A DNA stretch of 64,000 bases from VSJD01 sp964617825 (GCA_964617825.1 CAZTWL010000013.1:31534-95533); one strand, 5' to 3'; shown: positions 54,172 through 63,850, numbered from the stretch's first letter. Numbers and translations are program-made. The notes: generated by a model not told the origin, from the letters alone.

Positions 54172-54987
54172 ATGCAAACCGGTCACGTTCATAAGAAAAC
54201 AGTCCGAAAAGAACGCATCCTCGCCTTCGGTTGCCACCCGGATGATGTCGAGTTCATGTGCGCCGGTACGCTCGTCCTCCTGGCCAAAAGCGGCTACGAA
54301 ATACATATCGCCACCATGACCGGAGGAGAAGTGGGCCACCCGACGATGACCACGCAACAAATCCGCGCCACACGCTTAAAAGAGGCCGAAAAATCAGCTC
54401 GGTTGATCGGTGGTTACTACCATTATGCGGGGGGCTGTGACCTCGAAGTCGAATACAACTCAGCCTACCGCCGTATGGCTACCCGTGTAATGCGCGAGGT
54501 CGATCCGCTGATCGTCCTGACCCAGCCGCCGATCGATTACCTGCCCGACCACGAGCAAACATCCTATCTGGTCAGGAATGCGGCGTATATCGCATCGGTG
54601 CCGCTTTATGACTGCGGCGTTCCAACCACGCCAACCACACGCTTCCCCTATCTATACTATTGGAATCCATCCAGCTTTACCGATATTTTCGGCCGCCCAA
54701 TGCATATGCACTTCGGGATCGATGTCACCAGTGTCATAAAGCAGAAAACAAAGATGCTGGCCTGCCATGACTCCCAGCGGCTATGGTTGAAGTACCACAA
54801 CAAGTACGATTCCTATCTTCAAAGAATGGCGGACAAGACCAGAAAACAAGGCGAACATATTGGCCGTCCATATGGCGAGTGCTTCATCCAGCATATTTGC
54901 AGCGGTCATCCGCATGACAACATCCTAAAAACAATCCTGGGCGACCTCTGCGTCGATTTGCCACAAGCCGGCGAAAATAAATTATAA
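54172..54987 (+). CDS. PIG-L family deacetylase
   Basis: A 271-residue zinc deacetylase with the AFGCHPDDVEF motif (metal His and Asp-Asp) and PDHEQTSYLV as the second motif. Family members remove acetyl groups from N-acetylated sugars such as GlcNAc-linked inositol or chitin-like compounds. It is 4 bases after the isomerase-like gene and in one unit with the aminotransferase. Confidence 0.9.
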   Translation: MQTGHVHKKTVRKERILAFGCHPDDVEFMCAGTLVLLAKSGYEIHIATMTGGEVGHPTMTTQQIRATRLKEAEKSARLIGGYYHYAGGCDLEVEYNSAYRRMATRVMREVDPLIVLTQPPIDYLPDHEQTSYLVRNAAYIASVPLYDCGVPTTPTTRFPYLYYWNPSSFTDIFGRPMHMHFGIDVTSVIKQKTKMLACHDSQRLWLKYHNKYDSYLQRMADKTRKQGEHIGRPYGECFIQHICSGHPHDNILKTILGDLCVDLPQAGENKL

Positions 54988-55158
54988 TTCATGAGCCAAC
55001 GGCGTCCAAAACAGCACCCGCGCCTACGAGTGAGGATAAAGGGCGGCAACCAGGAGACATCGACCGCTGAGGGACACCCTAAGCGCTAATGAAGCAGGGC
55101 CATGATTTTAACCGCACACTTTTTACCGATGCTTGCGCCAATTCGTGTTCATTTGCCG

Positions 55159-55188
55159 TTGAATTTATGTGTCGATGTTTTTTATGAT
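55159..55188 (+). promoter_or_regulatory. Candidate promoter of the 855-residue glycosidase gene
   Basis: TTGAAT (55159-55164), 18-base spacer, TATGAT (55183-55188). The -10 box is one base from consensus. It lies 34 bases before the ATG at 55222. Confidence 0.5.
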
Positions 55189-55221
55189 GCTTATTTATGT
55201 TCGAGACATTGAGGGAATCTT

Positions 55222-57789
55222 ATGAAAATCAATCTTCTTTTCGCGAATGCCAAAACTGTCGGGACTCTGAAAGTCAAATACGGAACCCTGGTGTCAAACG
55301 CAACCTTCGGCCCATGCGCCAAAACCACCGTGGAAATCAAAGATGAAAACGTCGATATTGGAGCGTTCCCCACAATCGTAACCGTGTTGGCCGGCAAAAA
55401 CTCCTTTTCATTTAATTTGCGGGATGTGGCAAGCAAGAATCCGGTGTTTGTGCCGGACTCGGGAGCGGCCGTACTCCCTGATGACGACCGGCGTTCCTAT
55501 ACGGAACTCAAAAACGAGATTGCCTCGAAAAGGCTGTGTTCCGATTTCGACCGGATGAATAGCGAACCCGAGGAATCGTTCGAAAATGCCTGCCGCGATA
55601 ACCGGAACAAGCCCTCTCCTGTCTGGCTGGGACTTGGACGCGATATGCGGATCTTCAGGATCGGGCCGCAGGAAGCCTACGGGTTCTGGGGCTGGGTGAC
55701 GCCCCGCTATCACTCGAAACCGGTGTTGATAACCCTCGGGAAAGAAGAACAGCCTTATCAATTGTGCTTTGAACTGGGGCCTGGGTCGCATTGCAGTCCG
55801 AAAATTACAAACCGTCTCGAGGCGGGCGTCCTGCCCATCATTCATTCCATTCAGGACGAAGATGCCATTCAATACCATGTCACGGCCTTTGCCACTTTAG
55901 AAAAAGGCCCGTTGAAAAAGGAAAACGTGAGAGGTTCGGAGTGGCACAGCGCGCAGATGCATACCGGATATTCCATGATGGCGGAGCAGGAACGTCTCGA
56001 TGCGGCATCGGTATTCGAACGGGAAAACGAAAAATGCGACAATCAGGTTGTCTGTATCATTCATATCGAGGCCTTGAATGTGTCGGAAACGCCTGCTTAT
56101 GCTTGGTTCAAGGCGGCTCATCATGGCGGGGCGCATTTCTGCAACCGGTTTTCGTTTATGGAACTCGATGCGGGTATGACGGGCACGGGAATAGCAAAGG
56201 ACACCAGGGTTTGCGCCGTCAATCGGATCAATGGACAAGCCGCAAAAAACGCCGAAACGGCGATCCTTGTGCAGCCGGGCGAAAAAGCGGTCTTTGAGAT
56301 CATCATGCCGCATATCCCGATTCAGCGCGAACGGGCGGCGAAACTTCTGGCGCTGGACTATACGGCGCATTTCGAAGCCTGCCGCGAATTCTGGCTCGAT
56401 AAGCTGGATAATGCGGCAAAATTCTCCATCCCTGAAAAGGCGATTGACGAGCGAATACGGGCTGGACTCTTGCATCTGGACATCAACACGCTTGGACATA
56501 CTCAGGAGGGGCCGCTTCTGGCAACGGTCGGCTGGTATGGCCCGATAGGTTCGGAAAGCGCGCCGATGATCCAGTATTACGATTCCGTCGGTTTGCACGA
56601 TACGGCGGCCAGGTGCTGCGAATTTTTCCTCGAACGGCAGCGCGCCGACGGATTTATCCAGACTTACGGCGGCTATGAGAGCGAAACGGGGCCGCTGCTC
56701 TGGTGTGTTGGCGAGCACTACTTCTATACCCGTGATCTCAAATGGCTGAAACGGATGACTCCGCGCCTCGTCAAATCCTGCGATTATCTGCTCGAATGGC
56801 GCAATAAAAACAAGCTGGAGAAATTCAGGGATCAAGGCTGCTACGGACTCATGGCCGGCAAAGTGGCCGACATTGACGAATATCTGCATGCCTTTTTTCT
56901 CAATGCCGGTTCCCATATCGGTTTGAAGCGGATGGCGGAAGTCCTCAAACATACAAAGCCCGAATATGCAAAAATGCTTCGGAAGGAAGTCGAGTTATAC
57001 CGGCAGGATTTGTGTAATGCGCTTGAATATGTCAAATCCAACGCGCCGGCAATTCCGTTCCGCGACGGAACCTGGGGCCCGAGCTTTCCCGGAAAAACGG
57101 AATATGCCGGGCACCAGGCATATCATGCCGACGGCGGCGTGTTCTTTTCCCACGGAGCGATAGCGTCCACCTGCACCGGCCCGCTATATCTGGCCATCAG
57201 CGAGGTGCTGGATGTCAACGACCCGCTGGTCACGATGATGCTCAAGGCTAATCAGCACCCGCATACCCGTAAAAATGCGGCGTTGAGTCAACCGTATTAC
57301 TGCCGCCACGATTATGCTCACCTCATGCGCGGCGAGGTCAAACTGTTTCTCAAGACTTTTTACAATCAGATGACCGCGATGCAGGACCGCGAGTGTTATA
57401 CATTCTGGGAGCACTACTTCGGGGCAAGCGAGCAGAAGACGCATGAAGAAGCCTGGTTCTTGATGCAGACGCGCTGGATGTTGTATGTCGAGTCCAGGGA
57501 AAGGCTCTTCCTTTTCAGAGCGATTCCGCGAAAATGGCTGAAAGCCGGCCAGCGCATTGCGATCGAAGGCGCCAAGTCGCGTTTCGGAACGCTTAATGTC
57601 AGCGCCGTCTCAAAAGGGCATACAATCACTTGCGAATTCGAAGTGGAGCGCAAAGTGGGCGAAGTTTGCATTCGGCTGCCGCATGCCGGCGGGAAAAAAG
57701 CCGTGTCATGCCGTGGAGGACGTTATGACCCGCAAACGGAAACGGTTGCCGTCAAAGCTCAAAAGGGAAAAGTCATCCTGGAATTCTAA
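55222..57789 (+). CDS. Putative (alpha/alpha)6-barrel glycosidase, family unassigned
   Basis: An 855-residue protein with no signal peptide. The N-terminal 400 residues look like beta-sandwich domains; about 410-700 is a helical barrel of the six-hairpin glycosidase type, with WYGPIGSESAPMIQYYDSVG, FFLERQRADGFIQTYGGYES and GPLLWCVGEHYFYTRD; the end is a small beta domain. Several acidic residues in these motifs could be catalytic, but no known GH family signature was recognised. GAGGGAA precedes the ATG. The context of glycan genes suggests a role in polysaccharide breakdown in the cytoplasm. Confidence 0.65.
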   Translation: MKINLLFANAKTVGTLKVKYGTLVSNATFGPCAKTTVEIKDENVDIGAFPTIVTVLAGKNSFSFNLRDVASKNPVFVPDSGAAVLPDDDRRSYTELKNEIASKRLCSDFDRMNSEPEESFENACRDNRNKPSPVWLGLGRDMRIFRIGPQEAYGFWGWVTPRYHSKPVLITLGKEEQPYQLCFELGPGSHCSPKITNRLEAGVLPIIHSIQDEDAIQYHVTAFATLEKGPLKKENVRGSEWHSAQMHTGYSMMAEQERLDAASVFERENEKCDNQVVCIIHIEALNVSETPAYAWFKAAHHGGAHFCNRFSFMELDAGMTGTGIAKDTRVCAVNRINGQAAKNAETAILVQPGEKAVFEIIMPHIPIQRERAAKLLALDYTAHFEACREFWLDKLDNAAKFSIPEKAIDERIRAGLLHLDINTLGHTQEGPLLATVGWYGPIGSESAPMIQYYDSVGLHDTAARCCEFFLERQRADGFIQTYGGYESETGPLLWCVGEHYFYTRDLKWLKRMTPRLVKSCDYLLEWRNKNKLEKFRDQGCYGLMAGKVADIDEYLHAFFLNAGSHIGLKRMAEVLKHTKPEYAKMLRKEVELYRQDLCNALEYVKSNAPAIPFRDGTWGPSFPGKTEYAGHQAYHADGGVFFSHGAIASTCTGPLYLAISEVLDVNDPLVTMMLKANQHPHTRKNAALSQPYYCRHDYAHLMRGEVKLFLKTFYNQMTAMQDRECYTFWEHYFGASEQKTHEEAWFLMQTRWMLYVESRERLFLFRAIPRKWLKAGQRIAIEGAKSRFGTLNVSAVSKGHTITCEFEVERKVGEVCIRLPHAGGKKAVSCRGGRYDPQTETVAVKAQKGKVILEF

Positions 57790-57861
57790 CGCCAACCATG
57801 CCGCAGCCCAAAGAACTGGCTGGCAACCGGCGCCAAAAGCACACGGGCTTATCCACATTGT

Positions 57862-58641
57862 TTATATTCTTTGCAATACCCAGGCCAAAGCTTGAGTGGC
57901 CTGCAGCGGCGAATCGTGATTGCCGCCCGGCAGCTCCTGATAAAAGAAATCATTTTTAGCGCGCAATATTCCGGCCAATTCGCGAGCCTGTTCCACGGGG
58001 ATGATTTCGTCGGCCGAGCCATGTGCAAAATAGACCGGCATGCCGAGCCGTTTGGCGTTGGCTAACGTGGAATGGCGGAGATAAATTTCCGGCGCCTGGC
58101 CGGGATCGGCGCCGTAAGCCGTGCAAATGGCCGCGGCAATCTCGTGCAAAATGGGCTTTGTCTGCCTTGTGCACCATTCGTGATAACTGCGCAGGTCGGT
58201 CGCAGCGCCCCGCACTACAATCCCGTTGACGTCGTTGGGATACAAGACGCCGTAAATCAGGTTGCCGGTCCCGCCCATGGAGCCGGAACTGAAAACGGTT
58301 TTTTGCAGCCCGAATTCCGCGCGCAGATAATCCAGAACGGCGTGCAGATCGGCGGCAGCCGCCGGGCACATCCAGGCGTTGCCGCGCAAGTTCAGGGTGA
58401 TTATTCCGGCGCCTGTCGCCAAGAACTCCGGCAGCCATTTTTCGCGCAGATCGCGGCGAATATATAGCTGATCGCCCTGCGCTCCGTGCCCGTGCAGCAC
58501 CACCATCCAAAGATCGCGGCGCTTACCCGGCCGCAACAAGGCCCAATCCGGGGCGCCATCCACGGCGCTTGCATAATCCAGCCGCCGGAGGCCCGCCGGA
58601 TAAAACTCGCCGATTGCGGACTGTAATTGTAAGATTCGCAT
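57862..58641 (-). CDS. Alpha/beta hydrolase (prolyl oligopeptidase/esterase-like)
   Basis: A 259-residue hydrolase with HGHGAQGD (oxyanion), nucleophile Ser in SGSMGG, Asp in HGSADEIIP and a His in GGNHDSPL, the triad of the S9/esterase group. No signal peptide. It converges on the glycosidase gene and is separate from the unit starting at 62562. Substrate unknown. Confidence 0.85.
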   Translation of the reverse strand: MRILQLQSAIGEFYPAGLRRLDYASAVDGAPDWALLRPGKRRDLWMVVLHGHGAQGDQLYIRRDLREKWLPEFLATGAGIITLNLRGNAWMCPAAAADLHAVLDYLRAEFGLQKTVFSSGSMGGTGNLIYGVLYPNDVNGIVVRGAATDLRSYHEWCTRQTKPILHEIAAAICTAYGADPGQAPEIYLRHSTLANAKRLGMPVYFAHGSADEIIPVEQARELAGILRAKNDFFYQELPGGNHDSPLQATQALAWVLQRI

Positions 58642-58767
58642 CTTGAGCGCCTTTCGAAGCCGTTAGCGCCCCGGCATTGTCCGGATACAATCCGCCGCCA
58701 TAGCCATTGGTTCACACCTTGTGGACTAACTTGGGATATTGTCCCGCGGGGAATAAAGATCGCTTAG

Positions 58768-58806
58768 GCCCCCATGTCCACCCTACCGTGCAAGATGCGC
58801 ATCCAG
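58768..58806. pseudogene. Fragment of a beta-helix protein gene 3' end
   Basis: Minus-strand sequence here reads RILHGRVDMGA then stop, and bases 58768-58800 match 62673-62705 at 29 of 33 positions, the end of the beta-helix gene in this window. The stop codon of the ceramidase-type gene lies inside it, in another frame. It is probably a remnant of another copy of that gene family, joined to the end of the ceramidase-type gene by recombination. Confidence 0.65.
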
Positions 58807-60129
58807 TTTAAGCATCGCGGAGACAAGTTCCCGATGAATATCGGCATAGGGCAGCCGGCCTGCGATCAACGGGACTCGGTATGATTCATAAGAATCGGTC
58901 GCAAGGCTTTTTTTATCCGGAGCATAGCCACAAGAGCCGTTGCAGTGGCTCAACACCATCGTGAACGGCGCGCCGGCTGCAGCCAAGACATCGTTCTTGA
59001 TTGCCTGCATGATCTCGAACGGCGCGCCCAGAAATTCAAGCGGACCGAGCTGAATTCCCTGGACTTCAGCGGAAACAACCGGTTTGGCGCCCGAATTTAG
59101 AAAAGCAATCATCTTCCGAATGCCCCCCAAGTTAACTCTTGCCTGTCGTATCTCAGGCCGATTCTCGTCGGCATCGGGTCTGTGGAGAACGTCTTCCTCC
59201 TTTTTTTTGAGCTCTTCAAGATGTTCCATGGTAAAGGCCGGACGGGTGGTGAATTCAAAGGTTTCGGAGATCGTTTTCAGGGAATCCGTTACTATCGGCT
59301 TAGCTTCCCGGAATCCCTCCCGAATGGCCCTTTCAAATCTGCCGGCAACGATGTCAAGCGCCAGAAGCGACTCCCGCTCCGGCTTATGAACGACGCACGA
59401 GTTGACATCGCCGCAGGCGCCCTGCAGGAAGAGACCGATGGAACCTGGAAACTGCCGCATCAGATTATGAATGGCAATCGCCGGATAATCTCCATGAATA
59501 TAGCGCGTCTGCTGGCAGCAAACCACGGGATGGCACCCGAAATACGCCATAAATCCCTTAAGTTTGCCGGCGCCATCTTCAAATTTGATTACCCGGCATT
59601 TTGTGTCGGTCAGTTCCGGTTTGGCCGGACGCCAGTCCTCCTTCAGGACTTCATCGAGCGGGGGGGCATCTTTATCGTAAACGCGGTTCAGACCGATCCC
59701 CTCGCACGGAACCAGGGCCGCTGAAACGACAACCGGTTCCATGGATTGCAGCGCATCGAGACCTGCCTGGGCTATTTTGTAAGGAAGGATTTCGTTGTAA
59801 ACCGGGTCAGGCGCGCCCCAACCGTAGTTCACCGCTGCCGTAGACGGACCGGAATGGGTATGGGAACAGACGACCATGATATCAGACGCGGCCAACTCCG
59901 CATGGCGCGCCACGATAATCTTTCGGATTTCGCCAACCGCATCCGGGCCAAGTGCACACAAGTCGCAGCTGACGATCAGGGCTTTTTTCGATCCCGAATC
60001 GAAAGCCACCGCCCGCGCCTGAAGGTTGTCGCGGACCCCGATGGAACATCGATTCAGATAAGGGCCGAAGCCGTATAATTCTACGCCGACACGCGGGGTA
60101 ATGTCCTGCTTTGCAAAACCTGCTTTCAC
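58783..60129 (-). CDS. Neutral ceramidase-type (N-terminal domain) hydrolase
   Basis: A 448-residue protein of the neutral/alkaline ceramidase N-terminal family. Visible motifs: FAKQDITP, SHTHSGP, GCHPVVC, HGDYP and QGACGDVN, the last carrying the region used by ceramidase as nucleophile and metal site. No signal peptide is seen, unlike true ceramidases. In PVC bacteria such genes are common near sulfatases and glycosidases and may hydrolyse other amides. It starts with GTG at 60129 overlapping the stop of the SGNH gene, with GGAGG seven bases before. Its last residues come from sequence shared with a beta-helix gene. Confidence 0.85.
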   Translation of the reverse strand: MKAGFAKQDITPRVGVELYGFGPYLNRCSIGVRDNLQARAVAFDSGSKKALIVSCDLCALGPDAVGEIRKIIVARHAELAASDIMVVCSHTHSGPSTAAVNYGWGAPDPVYNEILPYKIAQAGLDALQSMEPVVVSAALVPCEGIGLNRVYDKDAPPLDEVLKEDWRPAKPELTDTKCRVIKFEDGAGKLKGFMAYFGCHPVVCCQQTRYIHGDYPAIAIHNLMRQFPGSIGLFLQGACGDVNSCVVHKPERESLLALDIVAGRFERAIREGFREAKPIVTDSLKTISETFEFTTRPAFTMEHLEELKKKEEDVLHRPDADENRPEIRQARVNLGGIRKMIAFLNSGAKPVVSAEVQGIQLGPLEFLGAPFEIMQAIKNDVLAAAGAPFTMVLSHCNGSCGYAPDKKSLATDSYESYRVPLIAGRLPYADIHRELVSAMLKLDAHLAR

Positions 60130-60785
60130 TTGGTGTCCTCCATTTTGCTTATGAGCTTTTCCATTATTTCAAACATTTTCCCGGCAAAAACGGCGTGGCC
60201 GTATTTGTTCAGATGACCTCCGTCCGGCAGGAGATATTTTCCGGGTGCATCCTTAAAGGTTTCGTAAAGGTCAAGGGACGGCAGAGAATGTTTTTTGATC
60301 AATTCTCTGAATATCCTGCGCTGCGGCTCGGCCAGTTCATTCAGCCCCGCTATTTTCATTTTTTTGAAAGCCGCGCAATACGCCGGGTGTTTTGACTGCT
60401 TGTGCTGCGCGTTTATGACCGGACCGTACACCACCCCCACAACCTGCGTTTTGGGCGGGGTCCTGCGCAGCATTTCCTCTATCAAGTCTTTGAATTCTTT
60501 ACGCGGCACGATCCGTTCGGGTTTGGTAAAGTCGTTGTTATTCCCGCCACACATGACCAGCAGGTAATCCGGCGCATAGGCCAGCACATCGCGGTCAAAA
60601 CGCCGCATGACTTCGCGCGTTGACTCGCCGCCCACCGCGCCGTTGACGACGGGGAAACAAAGCGCGGGAAAACGTTCCGAAAGTTTCCGCTGCAGCATAT
60701 TGTACCACCGCTCGCTTGCCGTGTCCGCGCCGATCAGGCCTTCCATGATTGATGAGCCGAAAATTGAAATAACGATGTTTTTCAT
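60126..60785 (-). CDS. SGNH-family hydrolase with GSSI nucleophile motif
   Basis: A 219-residue cytosolic SGNH protein. Blocks: IFGSSIMEG (Ser in place of the usual GDS Asp), GAVGGEST, CGGNNND, and DGGHLNKYGH with Asp-His. The usual GDS triplet is GSS here, while the nucleophile Ser remains. It is the second gene of a three-gene unit between the GH127 and ceramidase-type genes and probably removes acetyl groups from the same glycan. Start at 60785; the longer frame to 60914 overlaps the GH127 gene end. Confidence 0.82.
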   Translation of the reverse strand: MKNIVISIFGSSIMEGLIGADTASERWYNMLQRKLSERFPALCFPVVNGAVGGESTREVMRRFDRDVLAYAPDYLLVMCGGNNNDFTKPERIVPRKEFKDLIEEMLRRTPPKTQVVGVVYGPVINAQHKQSKHPAYCAAFKKMKIAGLNELAEPQRRIFRELIKKHSLPSLDLYETFKDAPGKYLLPDGGHLNKYGHAVFAGKMFEIMEKLISKMEDTK

Positions 60786-60798
60786 TCGCCAATTCTTA

Positions 60799-62562
60799 TT
60801 ATTTTCTTCTGAGCCAGACGCACAGTTTGTTATCTTCCGCAAACCGGTTCCCGGCCGAGGTATAATCGCAAAGCATTGAACCGTCGGAGAGTTTTTTGAC
60901 GATATAAAATTCATCCGGCGAGTTTGGCGCCCGCGTATCGCTCATTCCCGCAATTCCTGGAACGGGAACATCCACGCCGCCCAGCCGCGAATCCTGCGCC
61001 AGCACGATCGGTCCGCACAGATACGCTTGCCGTTCACTGCCGCCGGGATCGTCCGCCACTCGCGCGGAAAGATCGAATTCAAGCGCGACAACATCGTCGG
61101 AACGCCATTTCCGCTCAAGCTCAAGATATCTGCCAGGGGCGGCGGGAACAGCCTTCCCGCAACAATGGACCGTGCTCCGCGAAGTCCACCATGCCGGGAT
61201 CCGCAGTTTCATACGGAATTTTTCCGGCTCATTTATGGCAAGATTGATCCGCACGCTGCCGCTGCGCGGATAATCTCCGGAAATATCCAGCGTCGCCGGC
61301 TTGCCTGAAGGCGTCTTAAATTCCGCCGACATGGCCTCAAACAAGTTCACGGCCACGCCTTTGCCGTCGGCCATGACGGCAAGCAGCGGCGCCATGGCGA
61401 GCGCTTCCGGCCCCTGCGCCAGGCAACAGTCATGGCCGTGGAACGAGGAGCGGCCGTTCAAAGTCATCTGGTCGACAGCCGCGCGTTTGACCGAGGCGCC
61501 GGCCAGCGGAGTGGGATTAATATGGATCCAGCCGGATCCGTCGGGCGTCATCGCGCCAATGACGCCGTTATAAAAAGCGCGTTCGAGCTCATCGCCGATG
61601 GCGGCATCCCCGAGGAGGTTCAGCATGCGCTCGCAGTAGTGAATCCAGGTGGTCGTTACGCAGGTCTCGCCCAGCTTGCCGGAATCATTGCGGGTCTGTT
61701 TGAATTTGCCGTCATACCAGAACTCGCCGCACTGATCTTTCAGCCCGCCGATACCGGTGACGAAAATTTCACGATCGCGCACCAGCTCGTAAAATTTAGC
61801 GACAGCCTCAAGATATTCCGGCTTGGGAATCTCAAGGTACAGTTCGGAGAGACCCTGAAAACAGGACATCAGCTCATAGGCCTTGCCGTCGCCGATCTTT
61901 TCCGGATGGGTCTGTTTGCGCGCTTCCTCAAAGATATTATGCGTTGTCGAGCATCCGCCCTCCGCAATCCATTCGGCATAGTCGCGATATTTTTTATCGC
62001 CGCTGATGCGGTAGACGCCGACAATCGCGCCCAGAATCGAGCAGGCGGACAGTCCATTGTGGGTGCCGCAGGACTGCATTGTCCTTACACCCGGGCTAAC
62101 CTGCGTCATAAGATGATCGACAATGCCGCAGCAGGCTTTCCTGACGCGCTCATCCTGCTCGACAAGCGCATAGTAGCGCAGCAAACCAAGCAGGACATAT
62201 TTCCTTCCCCAGATGTCGCAGACCTCCGTCTGATACTCTGCCGGATAACTGCTGATACAGCCGTCAGGGGTCTGGGTGGTAAGCAGATCGGCGACCGTTG
62301 CTTTGATGATGGCAAGCAATTCCTGGTCCTTTGTCGAATACCATGAAAATATCGCCGACCGCACGATCTTCCCCCAGAATTCGCAGCGCCACATCTTGTC
62401 GTATTCCGATCGGGTGCGGAAGGGGTCGACGAGTTGGCGGTAATCGATCTTCTTCAGACGGTTTTCAACCGTCAAGTCGAGCGCCCTGCCAAGCGGCCCC
62501 CTCAGCTTCAGGGCCCCAGCCGGCAGAAATTCAAATTTGTTCTTTTTTTCGACGTTTTTCAT
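60799..62562 (-). CDS. GH127-family glycosidase (beta-L-arabinofuranosidase-type)
   Basis: A 587-residue cytosolic enzyme. The GH127 metal/nucleophile set is complete: Glu280 (CGEFW, acid/base), Glu299 and Cys301 (GETC), Cys379 and Cys380 (HDCC), equivalent to Glu322, Glu338, Cys340, Cys417 and Cys418 of HypBA1, where one Cys is the nucleophile with zinc. It has an (alpha/alpha)6 barrel then beta domains. It starts the unit with the SGNH and ceramidase-type genes. Related families (GH146, GH142-like) also fit, so arabinose is likely but not proven. Confidence 0.88.
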   Translation of the reverse strand: MKNVEKKNKFEFLPAGALKLRGPLGRALDLTVENRLKKIDYRQLVDPFRTRSEYDKMWRCEFWGKIVRSAIFSWYSTKDQELLAIIKATVADLLTTQTPDGCISSYPAEYQTEVCDIWGRKYVLLGLLRYYALVEQDERVRKACCGIVDHLMTQVSPGVRTMQSCGTHNGLSACSILGAIVGVYRISGDKKYRDYAEWIAEGGCSTTHNIFEEARKQTHPEKIGDGKAYELMSCFQGLSELYLEIPKPEYLEAVAKFYELVRDREIFVTGIGGLKDQCGEFWYDGKFKQTRNDSGKLGETCVTTTWIHYCERMLNLLGDAAIGDELERAFYNGVIGAMTPDGSGWIHINPTPLAGASVKRAAVDQMTLNGRSSFHGHDCCLAQGPEALAMAPLLAVMADGKGVAVNLFEAMSAEFKTPSGKPATLDISGDYPRSGSVRINLAINEPEKFRMKLRIPAWWTSRSTVHCCGKAVPAAPGRYLELERKWRSDDVVALEFDLSARVADDPGGSERQAYLCGPIVLAQDSRLGGVDVPVPGIAGMSDTRAPNSPDEFYIVKKLSDGSMLCDYTSAGNRFAEDNKLCVWLRRK

Positions 62563-62626
62563 TTTTCACCCTTGATGTTCTTACTTGTTAATGCCAATGC
62601 TTGTTTTTATTCCATCCGATGGGCAG

Positions 62627-63850
62627 CTATCTGATGCGAAACATCGTCCCCTTGGGAATGAGCAACTCGTACGCCCCCATGTCCACCGTGCCATGCAAGA
62701 TACGCGCGTGACCATCCAGATCAAAAGCGTTATTCATCCACTCCACCTGGTTCGTCCCCGAATTAAAGCATGGCGAAAAGCGGGTGAAGCGGTAATTCTC
62801 TCCCGTGAAACTCGTAAAGTTGGGATCGTTGGTCTTATTGCCGCGGTCATCGAGAACAAAATAAGCGTTTGACGTCGAGCAGGAATAGCCGATGGCATAT
62901 TTGTGTTTTACGGGAAGCGACCATTCCGACATATCAAAAATGTTGTCGCGCGCCGCCGTGCCGCCGCATTTATTGCTGACGATGATGCAATTAATGATGG
63001 TATTGGTGTGAGCAGGATCGCTAAAATTGCTGAAATTTATTCCGCCGCCGGCCGAGCTGGCATAATTGCTGACAATCGTGCAGTTGGCGACAAGCACATT
63101 AGTTGCACCGATGTTTATGCCGCCACCATAATAAGAGCCGCCGTACAAACCATTGAATCTGATTAAACAGTTTCGTATTACCACAGAATGCACTGCGACC
63201 ATTATCCCACCGCCGTAGTTATTGGCAAGATTGCTTTCAATGATGCAATTCATGATTGTCGAAAGATAGCCACTCCCACCAATATGTATCCCGCCGCCGC
63301 CATTGCTGGCAGTGAGCATCCGGTTCCTTCGGATTGTGCAATTGGCCACGATACAACCACTGCCCGTTATCCTTATTCCGCCGGCCAATGTGCCCTTGGT
63401 AACACAATCGGTTACCAGGCAATTGGTGATTGTTCCCTGACTCATTTCAATCCCTCCGCCGCCCGAACCGCTGTCATAACAATTGGTGATTGTCAGACCA
63501 TCGAGAACACAGTTAGAACTTTCTGCCAGCCAAAAACGCCACGCAGCGTTGCCGTTGAATATCGTCGCATCCCTCCCATTGACGCCCTTCAGGACAATGC
63601 CGTTCGTGATCTTGACCGTATTGGTAAGCACATAGACGCCATTGGTAACCAAAACGATCCTGGGCGTGGTGGCGTTAGTCATGGCGGCCTTGGCCACGTC
63701 AATAACGCTTGTTCCCGCCGTTTCCCAGCTGGTATAGGGGGCGGCCGCATCCGGATTGGCCGGCACGAGATAATGCGTGGCCGCATCGGCGCTAAAAACG
63801 CCAGCAGTGAGAAAACAAATCGCCCAGAAATTAACGATAATCGCTTTCAT
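62627..63850 (-). CDS. Secreted right-handed beta-helix protein (choice-of-anchor type)
   Basis: A 407-residue protein with signal peptide (about 1-24) and a chain of short beta-helix turns (NGIVLKGVNG, NCVLDGLTITNC, GTITNCLVTDC, ANCTIRRNR, MNCIIESNLA, RNCLIRFNG and more), typical of PL-like right-handed helices that bind or cleave polysaccharides. The C-terminal LDGHARILHGTVDMGAYE motif is the tail common to many surface proteins of Kiritimatiellota and Lentisphaerota. No catalytic pectate-lyase residues were identified. AGGGAGG precedes ATG 63850. Confidence 0.85.
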   Translation of the reverse strand: MKAIIVNFWAICFLTAGVFSADAATHYLVPANPDAAAPYTSWETAGTSVIDVAKAAMTNATTPRIVLVTNGVYVLTNTVKITNGIVLKGVNGRDATIFNGNAAWRFWLAESSNCVLDGLTITNCYDSGSGGGGIEMSQGTITNCLVTDCVTKGTLAGGIRITGSGCIVANCTIRRNRMLTASNGGGGIHIGGSGYLSTIMNCIIESNLANNYGGGIMVAVHSVVIRNCLIRFNGLYGGSYYGGGINIGATNVLVANCTIVSNYASSAGGGINFSNFSDPAHTNTIINCIIVSNKCGGTAARDNIFDMSEWSLPVKHKYAIGYSCSTSNAYFVLDDRGNKTNDPNFTSFTGENYRFTRFSPCFNSGTNQVEWMNNAFDLDGHARILHGTVDMGAYELLIPKGTMFRIR

